Origin: Saprospiraceae bacterium
GTDB taxonomy: Bacteria; Bacteroidota; Bacteroidia; Chitinophagales; Saprospiraceae
NCBI GenBank assembly: GCA_019187225.1
Contig: JABAQQ010000033.1
Span: forward strand, 125,875 to 189,874
Length of the DNA stretch: 64,000 nucleotides
Direction of reading: 5' to 3'
Positions within the stretch are counted from its first letter, which is position 1. The number at the start of each line of letters is the position of its first letter. Shown in pieces: positions 41,632 through 50,689 of the stretch. The position numbers and the translations under genes are program-made. The notes beneath the pieces were generated by a model, which made no database searches, was not told the origin of the DNA, and saw nothing but the letters and a program-made list of their open reading frames with translations.

Positions 41632-43827
41632 ATGTTGAATTTTAACAGCCCCTTCGGCAAATTTGATTTAGATAAATTTCTCCTGGACATGAAATTGAAA
41701 TCGTCCGTCGTATTTTTCTCCTTCCTCGGCATCGCGGGCATCGCGTTTTTTGTCAGTCAGTTCAATCCTTTCCGCACTCCCGCATCGAGCCCCGAAAAGG
41801 AAGCCGCACTCATGCAGGCCATTCTGCAGGGATTGAACCGCTTGCATTTTCAACCCAAAGAAATAGATGACAAATTTTCGCAACAAGTCTACGATCTTTA
41901 TCTGAAAGACGTGGACGGCGGCAAACGCTTTTTCATTCAAAGCGAAATTGCCCAACTGAAGAGCTTCGAAAAACAATTGGACGACGAAGCCAACAGAGGT
42001 ACCTTCCATTTCTTCGATCTCTCTGTCATGCTCATGGATAAAGCGATCGTGAAAACCCAGAACTGGTATCGCGAGATATTGGCCAAACCTCTGGATTTCA
42101 ATAAAAACGAAATAATGGAAGGCGACGGCAAAAAACTCGATTGGGCAAAAGACGACGCCGAATTGCGCGACCGATGGGAAAAGCAAATGAAATACGAAGT
42201 GATCTCGCGCATTACCGACGAACTCGAAAAGCAGGAAAAACCGGATTTCAAGGGCGAGAAAAAATCTTTCGCGCAACTCGAAGAAGAACAGCGCAAAAAA
42301 GTGCTCGATACTTATGACAAATGGTTCAAGCGCCTGCAGAAAACCGATCGTCCCCGCCGTCTGGAAATATACCTGAACGCTTTTACCAACGTCTTCGACC
42401 CGCACTCCGGCTATTTTTCTCCTAAAGAAAAGGAGAATTTTGACATCCAGATGTCAGGCAAACTCGAAGGCATCGGTGCGCGTTTGCAGACCGACGACGA
42501 AAAAACCATCGTCTCCGAGATCGTACCGGGCGGCCCGGCCTGGAAACAGGGCGTTCTCCAGCCCAAAGACGCGATCCTTAAGGTCGCCCAGGGCGAAAAC
42601 GATGCGGAATCGGTAGACGTGATGGGTTGGGACCTCGACGATGTAGTGGGTAAAATCCGCGGGCCGAAAGGCACAAAAGTGACGCTGACGATCCAAAAAC
42701 CCGATGGCGCGGAGAAAGTGATCACCATTACCCGCGACGTGGTCATCATGGAAGAGGGTTTTGCCAAGTCGCTCATGCTCAGCGCCAATACCGCCCAGGA
42801 CAAAGTGGGCTATATCTACCTGCCGAAATTTTATGCCGATTTCACTTCGCAGGGACTTACTTCCTGCGCAGCGGATGTAGCGAAAGAGATCGAAAAACTG
42901 AAGAAAGAAAACGTGAAAGGCATCATCCTCGACCTGCGCGGCAATGGCGGCGGTTCGCTCCGCGATGTGGTGCAAATGAGCGGACTTTTCATCGAGGAAG
43001 GTCCCATTGTACAGGTGAAAAACCGGGCGCGCAAACCCGAGATCATGACCGACAACGACCCCCGCGTTCAATGGGGTGGTCCGCTTGTCGTCATGGTGAA
43101 TAGTTTCAGCGCGTCGGCCTCCGAAATCCTCGCCGCCGCTATGCAGGACTACGGCCGCGCCGTTATCGTCGGATCGGCAGGCACATACGGCAAAGGCACG
43201 GTGCAGCGCTTCCTCGATCTCGACAATTCCACCGGCGACGAGTCGGTAAAGCCTTTGGGTGAAATGAAACTGACCATCCAGAAATTTTACCGCATCACCG
43301 GCAAAACAACGCAACTCGACGGTGTAAAACCCGATATCGTGCTGCCCGACTTCTACAACCTCGTAGACCTCGGCGAGCGCGAAAATGATTACCCGCTCGA
43401 ATCCACTACCATCGAGGCCGTGCCGTTCAACCAAAATGCATATCACATCACCGATCTGGCCAAACTCAAAACAACCAGCGAAGCCCGCGTCAATGCCGAC
43501 GAAACGTTTAAAAAAGTAAACGAAAATGCCGTGCGTTTGCGCAAGATAAAAGATCAGTCCCAATACCCCCTGCAGGCAGAAAAATTCCGCCAGTGGCATA
43601 AACGCCAGGAAGAAGAAGCCGACAGATACGACAACCTGTTCAAACCCATCGAAGGCTTCAACCTGGCCAATCTTGTTGCCGATATGCCGCAAATTCAAAG
43701 CGACACATCCCGGCAGGCGCGCAACGACAGCTGGGTGAAAGACAAACAAAAAGACATCCAACTCTATGAGGCGTACCGCATCATGCAGGACATGATCAGG
43801 TTGGATGCGCTGGCGGGGAAGAATTGA
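41632..43827 (+). CDS. carboxy-terminal (tail-specific) protease, S41 family
   Basis: 731 residues. An N-terminal signal anchor (VVFFSFLGIAGIAFFVSQF), then the Prc-type helical N-domain (FDPHSGYFSPKEKENFDIQM), a PDZ domain (GIGARLQTDD, IVPGGPAWKQGVLQPKDAIL) and the S41 catalytic core: KGIILDLRGNGGG, serine in NSFSASASEILAAAMQDYGR and lysine in GTYGKGTVQ. The C-terminal extension (DUF3340-like) supports a Prc/Tsp assignment. It cleaves periplasmic proteins from their C-termini. The ATG at 41689 (MKLKSSVVF) is a possible alternative start. It converges on the BshA-like gene across a strong hairpin. Confidence 0.93.
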   Translation: MLNFNSPFGKFDLDKFLLDMKLKSSVVFFSFLGIAGIAFFVSQFNPFRTPASSPEKEAALMQAILQGLNRLHFQPKEIDDKFSQQVYDLYLKDVDGGKRFFIQSEIAQLKSFEKQLDDEANRGTFHFFDLSVMLMDKAIVKTQNWYREILAKPLDFNKNEIMEGDGKKLDWAKDDAELRDRWEKQMKYEVISRITDELEKQEKPDFKGEKKSFAQLEEEQRKKVLDTYDKWFKRLQKTDRPRRLEIYLNAFTNVFDPHSGYFSPKEKENFDIQMSGKLEGIGARLQTDDEKTIVSEIVPGGPAWKQGVLQPKDAILKVAQGENDAESVDVMGWDLDDVVGKIRGPKGTKVTLTIQKPDGAEKVITITRDVVIMEEGFAKSLMLSANTAQDKVGYIYLPKFYADFTSQGLTSCAADVAKEIEKLKKENVKGIILDLRGNGGGSLRDVVQMSGLFIEEGPIVQVKNRARKPEIMTDNDPRVQWGGPLVVMVNSFSASASEILAAAMQDYGRAVIVGSAGTYGKGTVQRFLDLDNSTGDESVKPLGEMKLTIQKFYRITGKTTQLDGVKPDIVLPDFYNLVDLGERENDYPLESTTIEAVPFNQNAYHITDLAKLKTTSEARVNADETFKKVNENAVRLRKIKDQSQYPLQAEKFRQWHKRQEEEADRYDNLFKPIEGFNLANLVADMPQIQSDTSRQARNDSWVKDKQKDIQLYEAYRIMQDMIRLDALAGKN

Positions 43828-43922
43828 GGGAAATTAGAAATTGGAAATTAGAAATTGAGCGCCCTGTTCCGGGTCATTGGAACAGGGCGCTCAATTTCTA
43901 ATTTCTAATTTCCAATTTTCCC
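43828..43922. terminator. bidirectional hairpin with heptamer arms
   Basis: Arms carry four GAAATTR heptamers (43830-43857) and four inverted YAATTTY heptamers (43892-43919). The inner stem GCGCCCTGTTCC / GGAACAGGGCGC encloses the loop GGGTCATT. The longest perfect arm is 27 bp. It lies between convergent genes and probably ends transcription in both directions. Confidence 0.8.
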
Positions 43923-43928
43923 ACCTCT

Positions 43929-45071
43929 TCACTCCACCTGCACCACACTCCTTTCCAATACTTCCTCGTAATAGGCTTCGTAGTGCGGCAGGATATTTTC
44001 AATGTCGAATCGTTTGGCCTGGGCGAGCGCGTTGCCGCGGAATTTTTGCAGCATTTCTTCGTCGCTGAGCAATTGTATGGCGTAGTGCGCCATTTCGTCC
44101 ACGTTGCCGGGACAACTGAGAAAACCCGTGACGCCGTGGATGTTCACTTCCGGCAGGCCGCCGCTGTTGGACGAGATCACCGGAACTTCGCAGGCCATGG
44201 CTTCGAGTGCTGCGAGGCCGAAACTTTCATTTTCAGAAGGGATCAGGAACAGATCGCAGATAGCGAGCAATTCTTCAACGGCATCCTGTTTGCCGAGGAA
44301 GCGCACTACATTCGTCAGGCCCAGCTCGCGGCTGAGGCGTTCGACGTTCTGGCGTTCCGGACCGTCGCCGATCATCAGAAGTTTCGACGGTACTTTGTCG
44401 TGTACCTGCTTGAAGATCAGGATGACGTCTTCCACCCGTTTCACCTTGCGGAAATTGGAAGTATGCGCCAGGATGCGTTCGCCTTCGGGTGCGATGATCT
44501 TTTTGAAGTGTTCCTTGTTGGTTTTTCTAAACCTTTCAAAATCAATGAAATTATAAATCACCCGGATGTCGCGCTGGATGTCGAACAAGCGCAGGGTGTC
44601 GTCTTTCAGGTTTTGGGATACCGCCGTCACGCCGTCGCTTTTGTTGATGCTGAATTCCACGACGGGTGCGAAAGCGCGGTTGTTGCCCACCAGCGTAATA
44701 TCCGTGCCGTGCAGGGTCGTGACCACCGGCACGTAGCGCCCCTGCGAGATCAGTATCTTTTTGGCCATGTAAGCCACCGCCGCATGCGGAATAGCGTAAT
44801 GGACGTGCAGCAAGTCGAGGTTGGAATACTGCACTACGTCAACGATTTTGGACGCCAACGCCGTGTCGTAAGGCGGGTATTCGAACAGCGGATAATCTTC
44901 GTTGTCCACTTCATGATAAAATACATTGGCGTCGAAATGGGCGAGCCGAACGGGGCGGCGATAGGTGATGAAGTGGATTTCGTGGCCTTTTCGGGCAAGT
45001 CCGAGGCCGAGTTCGGTGGCGACCACGCCCGAGCCGCCATAAGTCGGGTAACAAACGATACCGATTTTCAT
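43929..45071 (-). CDS. bshA: N-acetyl-alpha-D-glucosaminyl L-malate synthase BshA
   Basis: About 380 residues from the MKIGIV start at 45071 (ATG 45092 would add 7 residues). GT4 glycosyltransferase with BshA hallmarks: IGIVCYPTYGGSGVVATELG, YPLFEYPPYDTALASKIVDV, DLLHVHYAIPHA, TTLHGTDITLVG, FIDFERFR, ILAHTSNFRKVKR and IPSENESFGLAALEAMACEV. It makes GlcNAc-malate, the first step of the low-molecular-weight thiol bacillithiol. bshB and bshC are not in the window. A GT4 with another acceptor is the alternative. Confidence 0.88.
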   Translation of the reverse strand: MKIGIVCYPTYGGSGVVATELGLGLARKGHEIHFITYRRPVRLAHFDANVFYHEVDNEDYPLFEYPPYDTALASKIVDVVQYSNLDLLHVHYAIPHAAVAYMAKKILISQGRYVPVVTTLHGTDITLVGNNRAFAPVVEFSINKSDGVTAVSQNLKDDTLRLFDIQRDIRVIYNFIDFERFRKTNKEHFKKIIAPEGERILAHTSNFRKVKRVEDVILIFKQVHDKVPSKLLMIGDGPERQNVERLSRELGLTNVVRFLGKQDAVEELLAICDLFLIPSENESFGLAALEAMACEVPVISSNSGGLPEVNIHGVTGFLSCPGNVDEMAHYAIQLLSDEEMLQKFRGNALAQAKRFDIENILPHYEAYYEEVLERSVVQVE

Positions 45072-45138
45072 TCCGTGCTGTTTATTGTTCATCGAACGTG
45101 AGCCATAACAAACATTTTCCCCGCTTTGTTGCCGTCTT

Positions 45139-47388
45139 TTACCGGACGACTGACACCGATCCACTCCTTGAAAAATCCGAAACCGTATTTCCGTTTGACA
45201 GAACACCTCTTATCTGAAAGACATATACGCCCGGCGCTACTGTGCGTCCCCGCGAAGTGCCATCCCAAAATTGCACCGGGTCTTTGCTTTCAAACACCAG
45301 ATTACCCCAACGGTCGAAGATGCGCAGCGAATATTCGAGCGCCAGGCAATTCGTATAGATGCCGAATGCTCCGTTTTCGCCTCCCGAATCCGGCCTGATC
45401 ACATTGGGTAAATAAACGAAACATTCCGGACAGGGAGTCAATGCGACCTGCATGGAGTCGGCCAGCATGCAGCCTTCCGGTGAAGTAGCCAGTAAGGTAT
45501 ACATGCCTGCGGTATAAATAAACCTGCCTGTTCCCGGGAAGCCATCCGCCCAGACAAATTGCCAATCCTGGGGCGTCGGTATTTCGAGATAAAGTGGCGT
45601 GTTTTCACAGGAAAAGGTATCAGCCGGCAAGGGTTCCCGGGGAAAATCAACGGTCTTTACCTGTACGGCGCCAACATCGGAACAGCCCACCGCATTGGTT
45701 ACAGTGACCGAAAAATTGCCCGGCGCTTTTGCCCACCGGCTGGCAAGCGCGACGCCGTCGTTCCAATGATACTGCCAGCCCGGACCACTGCCGGGGTTGA
45801 TCAGGATGCTGCTGTCCGGGCATACCAAAGTATCGGATGGCAGCACTAGCGCCGGCTTTTCTCCGATGCGGATGTTGACTTGGGTCGTATCGCGGCACCC
45901 CGCTTGTTCGAGGATATGCAGGACGGTGAAATTGCCGGTATCGGGAAAAATGACGCCCGGCGGTTCCGGCCCGTAAAAACGGTCAGGGACGCCTCCCTCC
46001 AACAACCACTTCGAAGCACCCGTCGTCAGACTGTCGCGATGAAAAACAAACGCATCGCCGGTACAGCCGCTCGTATCGGAAATCAGGATATCCGCGTTGA
46101 ATGATGGCAGTGGCGCGCAATAATCGGTGCTGGTCAATGTTTGAAATACCGACGTCGCCGGCCGGGCGACGATGTGGGTGACATTTTCGGTTGTCCAGGA
46201 GGGTGGGGGGAGCGGCTGCAACAAGGTATCGCGCATATTGACCTGGCACAATTGTCCTGCGGGGCAAGCATCGAGGCGGCCATCCGCATTGGTTTTGACA
46301 AAAACGAAGGCCCGCAGCGGGTTGTTTGTGCTGAACGATGTCCAGGCCCATCCACCGCCGGGAAGGGCGAGCAATTTGTTGAACGCGGCTTCTTTCGACG
46401 GCAGGAAATGACCTCTTGAAAAATTTCCGTTCAGATCGAATTGCATCAACAGGCGTTGTTCCTCCAACGCCGCGCTTTGAAAGGACACCATGAGGCTGTC
46501 ATGGGCGCCGTTGAAAGCCAATGCACCGTAGAAATACGCGTCTGCCGGCAGGCAGGGCACTTTTGTCCATTGCAATTGTCCGTTCTGAATCTGACCCAGG
46601 AGTATCTTTTCCGCCGTATTGCCAAGAAAAAACAGGCGCCCGTCGGGGTGCTCGAGGGCGTGCATGAATGTAAAACCGCCCAGCGAAAGCACGTTGGTAA
46701 AATTCCCCGCATCATCGAGCACAGCCAGATGGCCGGCGGAAAGGTTGGCATTCTCGGTGTGCAGCAGGAGCAAAATTCGCTGGCCGGCCAACGCTTGTGT
46801 GCCGGAAATGGCGACCGTCCCCAAGTCCGACGATAAGTCTTTTTCCCAAAGCACGGTACCGTTGTCGGCCAGACAAGCCAGGTAGCGTTTGTACGGCGAC
46901 GGCGGATACCGGGCCGCCACAAAGGTGCGCCCACCGGAACGTTCCAGAAAATCGTCGAGCAAACCCACGCCGGCGATCTGGCGGTTCCATTGCACCATGC
47001 CGTCCGGCCCTAATTTTACCAAGGCCCATCCTTGCTGTACCACTTGCGACTGGTACGATTTGCTGACCATGACGATACAGCCATTATCACTTGTTGCCGC
47101 AATGGGGCCTTCCACAAATCCTTCGCTTCCCGTGATATTGGTATGCGCCCGCAACCGGACGCTCCATCCAACTGCACCGTCGGATTCCAGGCAGGTTACA
47201 TGCAGGCGAACGGAATCGTCGTTGACCATGTGCGACACCAGGAATTTGCCGTCGGGCCGCAGCGCGGCGTTGTACGGAATGACAGAGCCGCCGCCGGCAG
47301 GGGCGTATTCTTTCTGGAACGACTGGCCACACAACTGCCGGGCTGCAAGCAGCAGTAGCACGAGCAGGATGCGGCGGCGGTTCGGCAC
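45139..47388 (-). CDS. T9SS type B sorting domain surface protein
   Basis: 749 residues with signal peptide (ILLVLLLLAARQLCGQS). The N-terminal ~380 residues form a propeller (LVKLGPDGMVQWNRQI, LACLADNGTVLWEKD, LAVLDDAGNFTNVLSLGG). PKD/Ig-like domains with paired cysteines follow, then a gliding-motility-type C-terminal domain (VYLPNVIRPDSGGENGAFGI, LRIFDRWGNLVFESKD, QFWDGTSRG). Note the sequence RPDSGGENG in place of the usual TPNGDGxND turn. Probably a secreted surface protein. Confidence 0.87.
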   Translation of the reverse strand: MPNRRRILLVLLLLAARQLCGQSFQKEYAPAGGGSVIPYNAALRPDGKFLVSHMVNDDSVRLHVTCLESDGAVGWSVRLRAHTNITGSEGFVEGPIAATSDNGCIVMVSKSYQSQVVQQGWALVKLGPDGMVQWNRQIAGVGLLDDFLERSGGRTFVAARYPPSPYKRYLACLADNGTVLWEKDLSSDLGTVAISGTQALAGQRILLLLHTENANLSAGHLAVLDDAGNFTNVLSLGGFTFMHALEHPDGRLFFLGNTAEKILLGQIQNGQLQWTKVPCLPADAYFYGALAFNGAHDSLMVSFQSAALEEQRLLMQFDLNGNFSRGHFLPSKEAAFNKLLALPGGGWAWTSFSTNNPLRAFVFVKTNADGRLDACPAGQLCQVNMRDTLLQPLPPPSWTTENVTHIVARPATSVFQTLTSTDYCAPLPSFNADILISDTSGCTGDAFVFHRDSLTTGASKWLLEGGVPDRFYGPEPPGVIFPDTGNFTVLHILEQAGCRDTTQVNIRIGEKPALVLPSDTLVCPDSSILINPGSGPGWQYHWNDGVALASRWAKAPGNFSVTVTNAVGCSDVGAVQVKTVDFPREPLPADTFSCENTPLYLEIPTPQDWQFVWADGFPGTGRFIYTAGMYTLLATSPEGCMLADSMQVALTPCPECFVYLPNVIRPDSGGENGAFGIYTNCLALEYSLRIFDRWGNLVFESKDPVQFWDGTSRGRTVAPGVYVFQIRGVLSNGNTVSDFSRSGSVSVVR

Positions 47389-47402
47389 GGTGAAAGTTTT
47401 TT

Positions 47403-47410
47403 CAAAACTA
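47403..47410 (-). promoter_or_regulatory. -7 element for the T9SS type B gene
   Basis: The minus strand reads TAGTTTTG (TAnnTTTG), 15 nt upstream of the start at 47388. No good -33 partner. Confidence 0.4.
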
Positions 47411-47467
47411 TATAAAAAATGCCAAACGGAGTGCGCAAATGTGCTTAAAGGCTAATTTTGGAGCATA

Positions 47468-48316
47468 TCAGCCTTTCAACACCAGGTTATCAATCAGTCG
47501 CACCTCTCCGGCGAAGGCCGCCGTGCAGGCTACGATAAAATCGCTGCCGGCCCAACGCGCTACCGGTAAAAGCGAAATGCCGTCCACGATGTCGAAATAT
47601 TCCGGTTGCAATCCGGCTTCAGAAAGCCGTTGCATGGCTTCGGCCCCGATCTCCGTTGCCGGACGGGCTTCCAGTTCTTTTTTCGCCCATTGCAAGGTTT
47701 TATGGATTACCGGCGCGATGGTTCGCATTTCAGGAGTGAGGCGCATGTTGCGGCTGCTCATGGCCAGGCCGTCGGCTTCGCGCACCGTGGGGCACATCAC
47801 CAGTTCGACGGGCAGTTGCAGTTGGCGGATCATGTCGCGTACGATGCTCAGTTGCTGAAAATCTTTTTGTCCCATGTACAGCTGCTGCGGCTGCACGATG
47901 TCGAGCAGGCGTTTGACCACTGTCGCCATGCCTTTGAAGTGCCCGGGGCGGAACACGCCTTCCATCACTTTGTCGAGTTGTCTGAAGTCCAGTTCGATCG
48001 TCAGCTCTATGCCGGGCGGATACACCTCTTCCACCGGGGGCATAAAAAGTGCGTCGCAATGGGCGCCGAGGAGCAGGGCCGCGTCTTTTTCCGGCAGCCG
48101 CGGGTATTTTTCCAGGTCTTTCGGGTCGTTGAACTGGGTGGGGTTGACGAAGATGCTGGCCACGGCGAGGCAGCCGTCGCGTTTGGCCATGCGGATAAGC
48201 TCGAGGTGGCCGTCGTGCAGGGCGCCCATGGTGGGCGCGAAGCCGATTTTATCGCCTTTGGCGCGCTGGCTGTCCAGCCAGGATTGCAGGTCGGCGACTT
48301 TTTTGAAAAGGAGCAT
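47468..48316 (-). CDS. panC: pantothenate synthetase
   Basis: A 282-residue cytoplasmic ligase joining pantoate and beta-alanine with ATP to form pantothenate. Motifs: GFAPTMGALHDGHLELIRMA (HIGH-like HDGH), SIFVNPTQFNDPKDLEKYPR, PGHFKGMATVVKRL, YMGQKDFQQLSIVRDM, PTVREADGLAMSSRN (KMSKS-like) and a C-terminal dimer domain. Length is normal. panB and panD are not neighbours. Confidence 0.96.
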   Translation of the reverse strand: MLLFKKVADLQSWLDSQRAKGDKIGFAPTMGALHDGHLELIRMAKRDGCLAVASIFVNPTQFNDPKDLEKYPRLPEKDAALLLGAHCDALFMPPVEEVYPPGIELTIELDFRQLDKVMEGVFRPGHFKGMATVVKRLLDIVQPQQLYMGQKDFQQLSIVRDMIRQLQLPVELVMCPTVREADGLAMSSRNMRLTPEMRTIAPVIHKTLQWAKKELEARPATEIGAEAMQRLSEAGLQPEYFDIVDGISLLPVARWAGSDFIVACTAAFAGEVRLIDNLVLKG

Positions 48317-48402
48317 TGAGGAGAAAGTTGGTTTTGAAGGGGCGAAGATTGGGAATTTCGCGGATTGTGCTATACCTCCTGCTGAAGCACATCCAGCCGG
48401 TA

Positions 48403-49140
48403 TTAACTGGTATTCTTTTGAACGCTAACACCTTTGATCAAAAGCCATAGAATAAACGGGATCTCTCCTGTAAAATAAGTGGGATAAATGAACTTTAAAA
48501 CGGTTTTCAACAGCTCAGGGAACAATATAAACGTAAAGCAGTGAATGATATAACCAAGACCGTTGACTATTAGCAATATCCCAAATATCCGGGGAATAAA
48601 TCCGGACTTATAGACCAGCCAGCCCAATGGCATCAGCCAGAGCCCCCAGTATACGGTCAGCATTTGAGCGGAATATTGGCTGATTTTGATAATGGTCATG
48701 CCTATATCCTGCGCCTGTTCTGTTGGGAATGATTGCAAAATATTCCCCTTAAAAATGTTCAGAGCAGTCATTTCCAGTGCATCTCCCGTAAATGCAACCG
48801 GGATAAATATGATCACCAAGGCCACCATCAATTTGGCCTGATGCTCGTTTACCTGTTTGAGTAAACGATACAACAGCAATACAATGATCACAAACAGGAT
48901 ATTGGTAACTACCCCGGCAGCCTTGCTCATTCGGAATAAAAATTCGTTTGCCAACATGCTATTGGCGGTGGCAGCAGCGTCCGTACCCGCCAATAGCTTT
49001 GGCTGAACATAAGCAAAGATGCAGAAACCGGAGAGCGCAAGAATAAGATATAAGAAGCCGGCGAGCCTTGCAGTTTTGCGCAAATCCATGTCTGCAGCGT
49101 AGTTTGCCATTGCGATTCTTGAATTTATGTTCAGTGTCAT
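48403..49140 (-). CDS. DUF4386 family membrane protein
   Basis: 245 residues with about six membrane segments and the DUF4386 pattern (RKTARLAGFLYLILALSGFC, LLYRLLKQVNEHQAKLMVAL, WGLWLMPLGWLVYKSGFIPR, RIFGILLIVNGLGYI). No function is known for the family. The start at 49140 is the longest; 49110 (MANYAADMD) and 49089 (MDLRKTAR) are alternatives, the last closest to typical homologue starts. Confidence 0.85.
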   Translation of the reverse strand: MTLNINSRIAMANYAADMDLRKTARLAGFLYLILALSGFCIFAYVQPKLLAGTDAAATANSMLANEFLFRMSKAAGVVTNILFVIIVLLLYRLLKQVNEHQAKLMVALVIIFIPVAFTGDALEMTALNIFKGNILQSFPTEQAQDIGMTIIKISQYSAQMLTVYWGLWLMPLGWLVYKSGFIPRIFGILLIVNGLGYIIHCFTFILFPELLKTVLKFIYPTYFTGEIPFILWLLIKGVSVQKNTS

Positions 49141-49155
49141 CGTTGATGTCAGAAG

Positions 49156-50532
49156 TCAATGCCTACCGGAAGAAACTGCCGGAGCATGATCTCGGGTATT
49201 CATCTTTGTATGCTTGTCTGTCGCAGGTATATCGTCGGCTCCGTCGCCCCGCACTTTTTGAACGATCAGGGCGCCTACTTTCCGGCCCATCTCCAGTCCC
49301 ACCTCGTTGTCGGTGCGGAAATGGATGCCCCCCTGGAAGCGTGATTCGGCTCCGTCTCTGGCTCTTTTCTGAAAATAGGCGCGTTCAGCCGGGAAGAAAT
49401 AGGAGTACAGTTCGGCCATCACGCCGCCCACCATAGCGTGCCCGGAGGGATAGCCGGGGAAGGGTGGAGAGAAAAACAGTATCGGGTGGAAGGTGGTGTC
49501 GTACTGGTCGGGACGAGTACCCCAATAAGTGTACTTGGCATCCCAACAGGAAACAAAGCCGTCGTACGTCCCAATGGCGGCGATGGCGTACATCCTTGCA
49601 GCCCGGGGCGGGTTCAGGTGGAGGTTGTATTCGAATATTTTTTTACTGAGCACGTCATCCGTCTGGCTGGCAAAATGAAAAGCATTGGCTGTGGAGCGGA
49701 AGTTCGGCTTGAATTTTTTCAACTCCTCCATGTCTTTCGAAAAATCGGGCGGCGGGCCGGGCCGGAACTGGCTGCTGCTGTCCAGCACCACGGTCTTGCT
49801 GCGCCCGGCCAGCGGAAAGAGCGGCTGACCCTGCCACACGTTGGTTCCTTGCGGTCGCTTTCCATCCCAGGCCGTTTTGGGCACGAAACCTTTGGTGCGC
49901 CCGATTTCCGCTTCGGCGATCTGCCGGCCCAGGTCAAAGCCCGCCCTGGTGTCGCTGGGGAAAGCGACGCCGGCTGCTACCCGCGAAGCCAGTGCCCGTT
50001 GAGCCATGCGATTCACTGAATCGGCCATTGCCGGATAAAAATGGGCAATAACCTTGACCGCCACACCCGCCGCCACGGAATACTCGCAGGGATAGGAGGG
50101 GCTGGCCGGTTCCGGCACAAGCGCCTTGATCCTGTTGTCGGCCCTGAAAGGCCGGGGGCGTTTGTAGGCATATTTGGTATCCCAGGTGGCAATGGTGGCG
50201 TCGTAGATGGCCACTCCGAGCAGCATGTTGGCCAGGGCGCCGTTGTGGCTGGTATCATACATCCAGAGTTTGTCCATCATGTTCTGCCAGCGATAACCGG
50301 GCGCCCCTGCATTCCAGTACAGGACCTGTTGCAGACCCGCAGAGTCGAGTTCCCGTTGCCTGGCCAATACCTGGGCGATTTCCGCCTTGTAGGCGGGCGG
50401 CGCGGGCAGGCGCCATTCCTTGCCCGATGAAATAAACCAGGTTTTCCAGGTGCCGGCAGCAGGTTCAACCTGGGCGTGTACATAAGGCGCTGCAAAGAGT
50501 GCCATCGCGATAAAGAGAAAGATCTTGTTCAT
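49156..50532 (-). CDS. vanadium-dependent haloperoxidase-like (PAP2 superfamily) secreted protein
   Basis: 458 residues from 50532, which places a signal peptide first (KIFLFIAMALFAAPYVHAQ). The C-terminal half has the full PAP2/vanadium signature: KYTYWGTRPDQ, PGYPSGHAMVGG and SRFQGGIHFRTDNEVGLEMG (Lys, Arg, His acid-base, Arg, His ligand). The N-terminal half repeats the layout in degenerate form: KYAYKRPRPFR, PSYPCEYSVAAG in place of PSGH, and SRVAAGVAFPSDTRAGFDLG lacking the ligand His. The protein thus looks like an internal duplication with one inactive copy. Substrate (halide or phosphate ester) is undetermined. Confidence 0.85.
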   Translation of the reverse strand: MNKIFLFIAMALFAAPYVHAQVEPAAGTWKTWFISSGKEWRLPAPPAYKAEIAQVLARQRELDSAGLQQVLYWNAGAPGYRWQNMMDKLWMYDTSHNGALANMLLGVAIYDATIATWDTKYAYKRPRPFRADNRIKALVPEPASPSYPCEYSVAAGVAVKVIAHFYPAMADSVNRMAQRALASRVAAGVAFPSDTRAGFDLGRQIAEAEIGRTKGFVPKTAWDGKRPQGTNVWQGQPLFPLAGRSKTVVLDSSSQFRPGPPPDFSKDMEELKKFKPNFRSTANAFHFASQTDDVLSKKIFEYNLHLNPPRAARMYAIAAIGTYDGFVSCWDAKYTYWGTRPDQYDTTFHPILFFSPPFPGYPSGHAMVGGVMAELYSYFFPAERAYFQKRARDGAESRFQGGIHFRTDNEVGLEMGRKVGALIVQKVRGDGADDIPATDKHTKMNTRDHAPAVSSGRH

Positions 50533-50665
50533 AAGCTTGCATTTTCCCGCAAGAATATCCGCCCGAAAAAAATGCCCCAAACGGGCGTCAACAAACAGCA
50601 GATCATCGTCAACAATCAACGGTCTCCGGTCAACCAATACAAGACCCCGATTGGCTATTTCTCTT

Positions 50666-50673
50666 TAGGTTTG
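50666..50673 (+). promoter_or_regulatory. -7 element for the LytS/LytTR operon
   Basis: TAGGTTTG matches TAnnTTTG and ends 16 nt before the ATG at 50690. No matching -33. Confidence 0.4.
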
Positions 50674-50689
50674 TCCGCAGAAAAGAACG

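Noticed and set aside
42454-43761. Long open frame of 435 codons antisense to the S41 protease
   Set aside because: Shadow of the protease gene with no start context or domain of its own.
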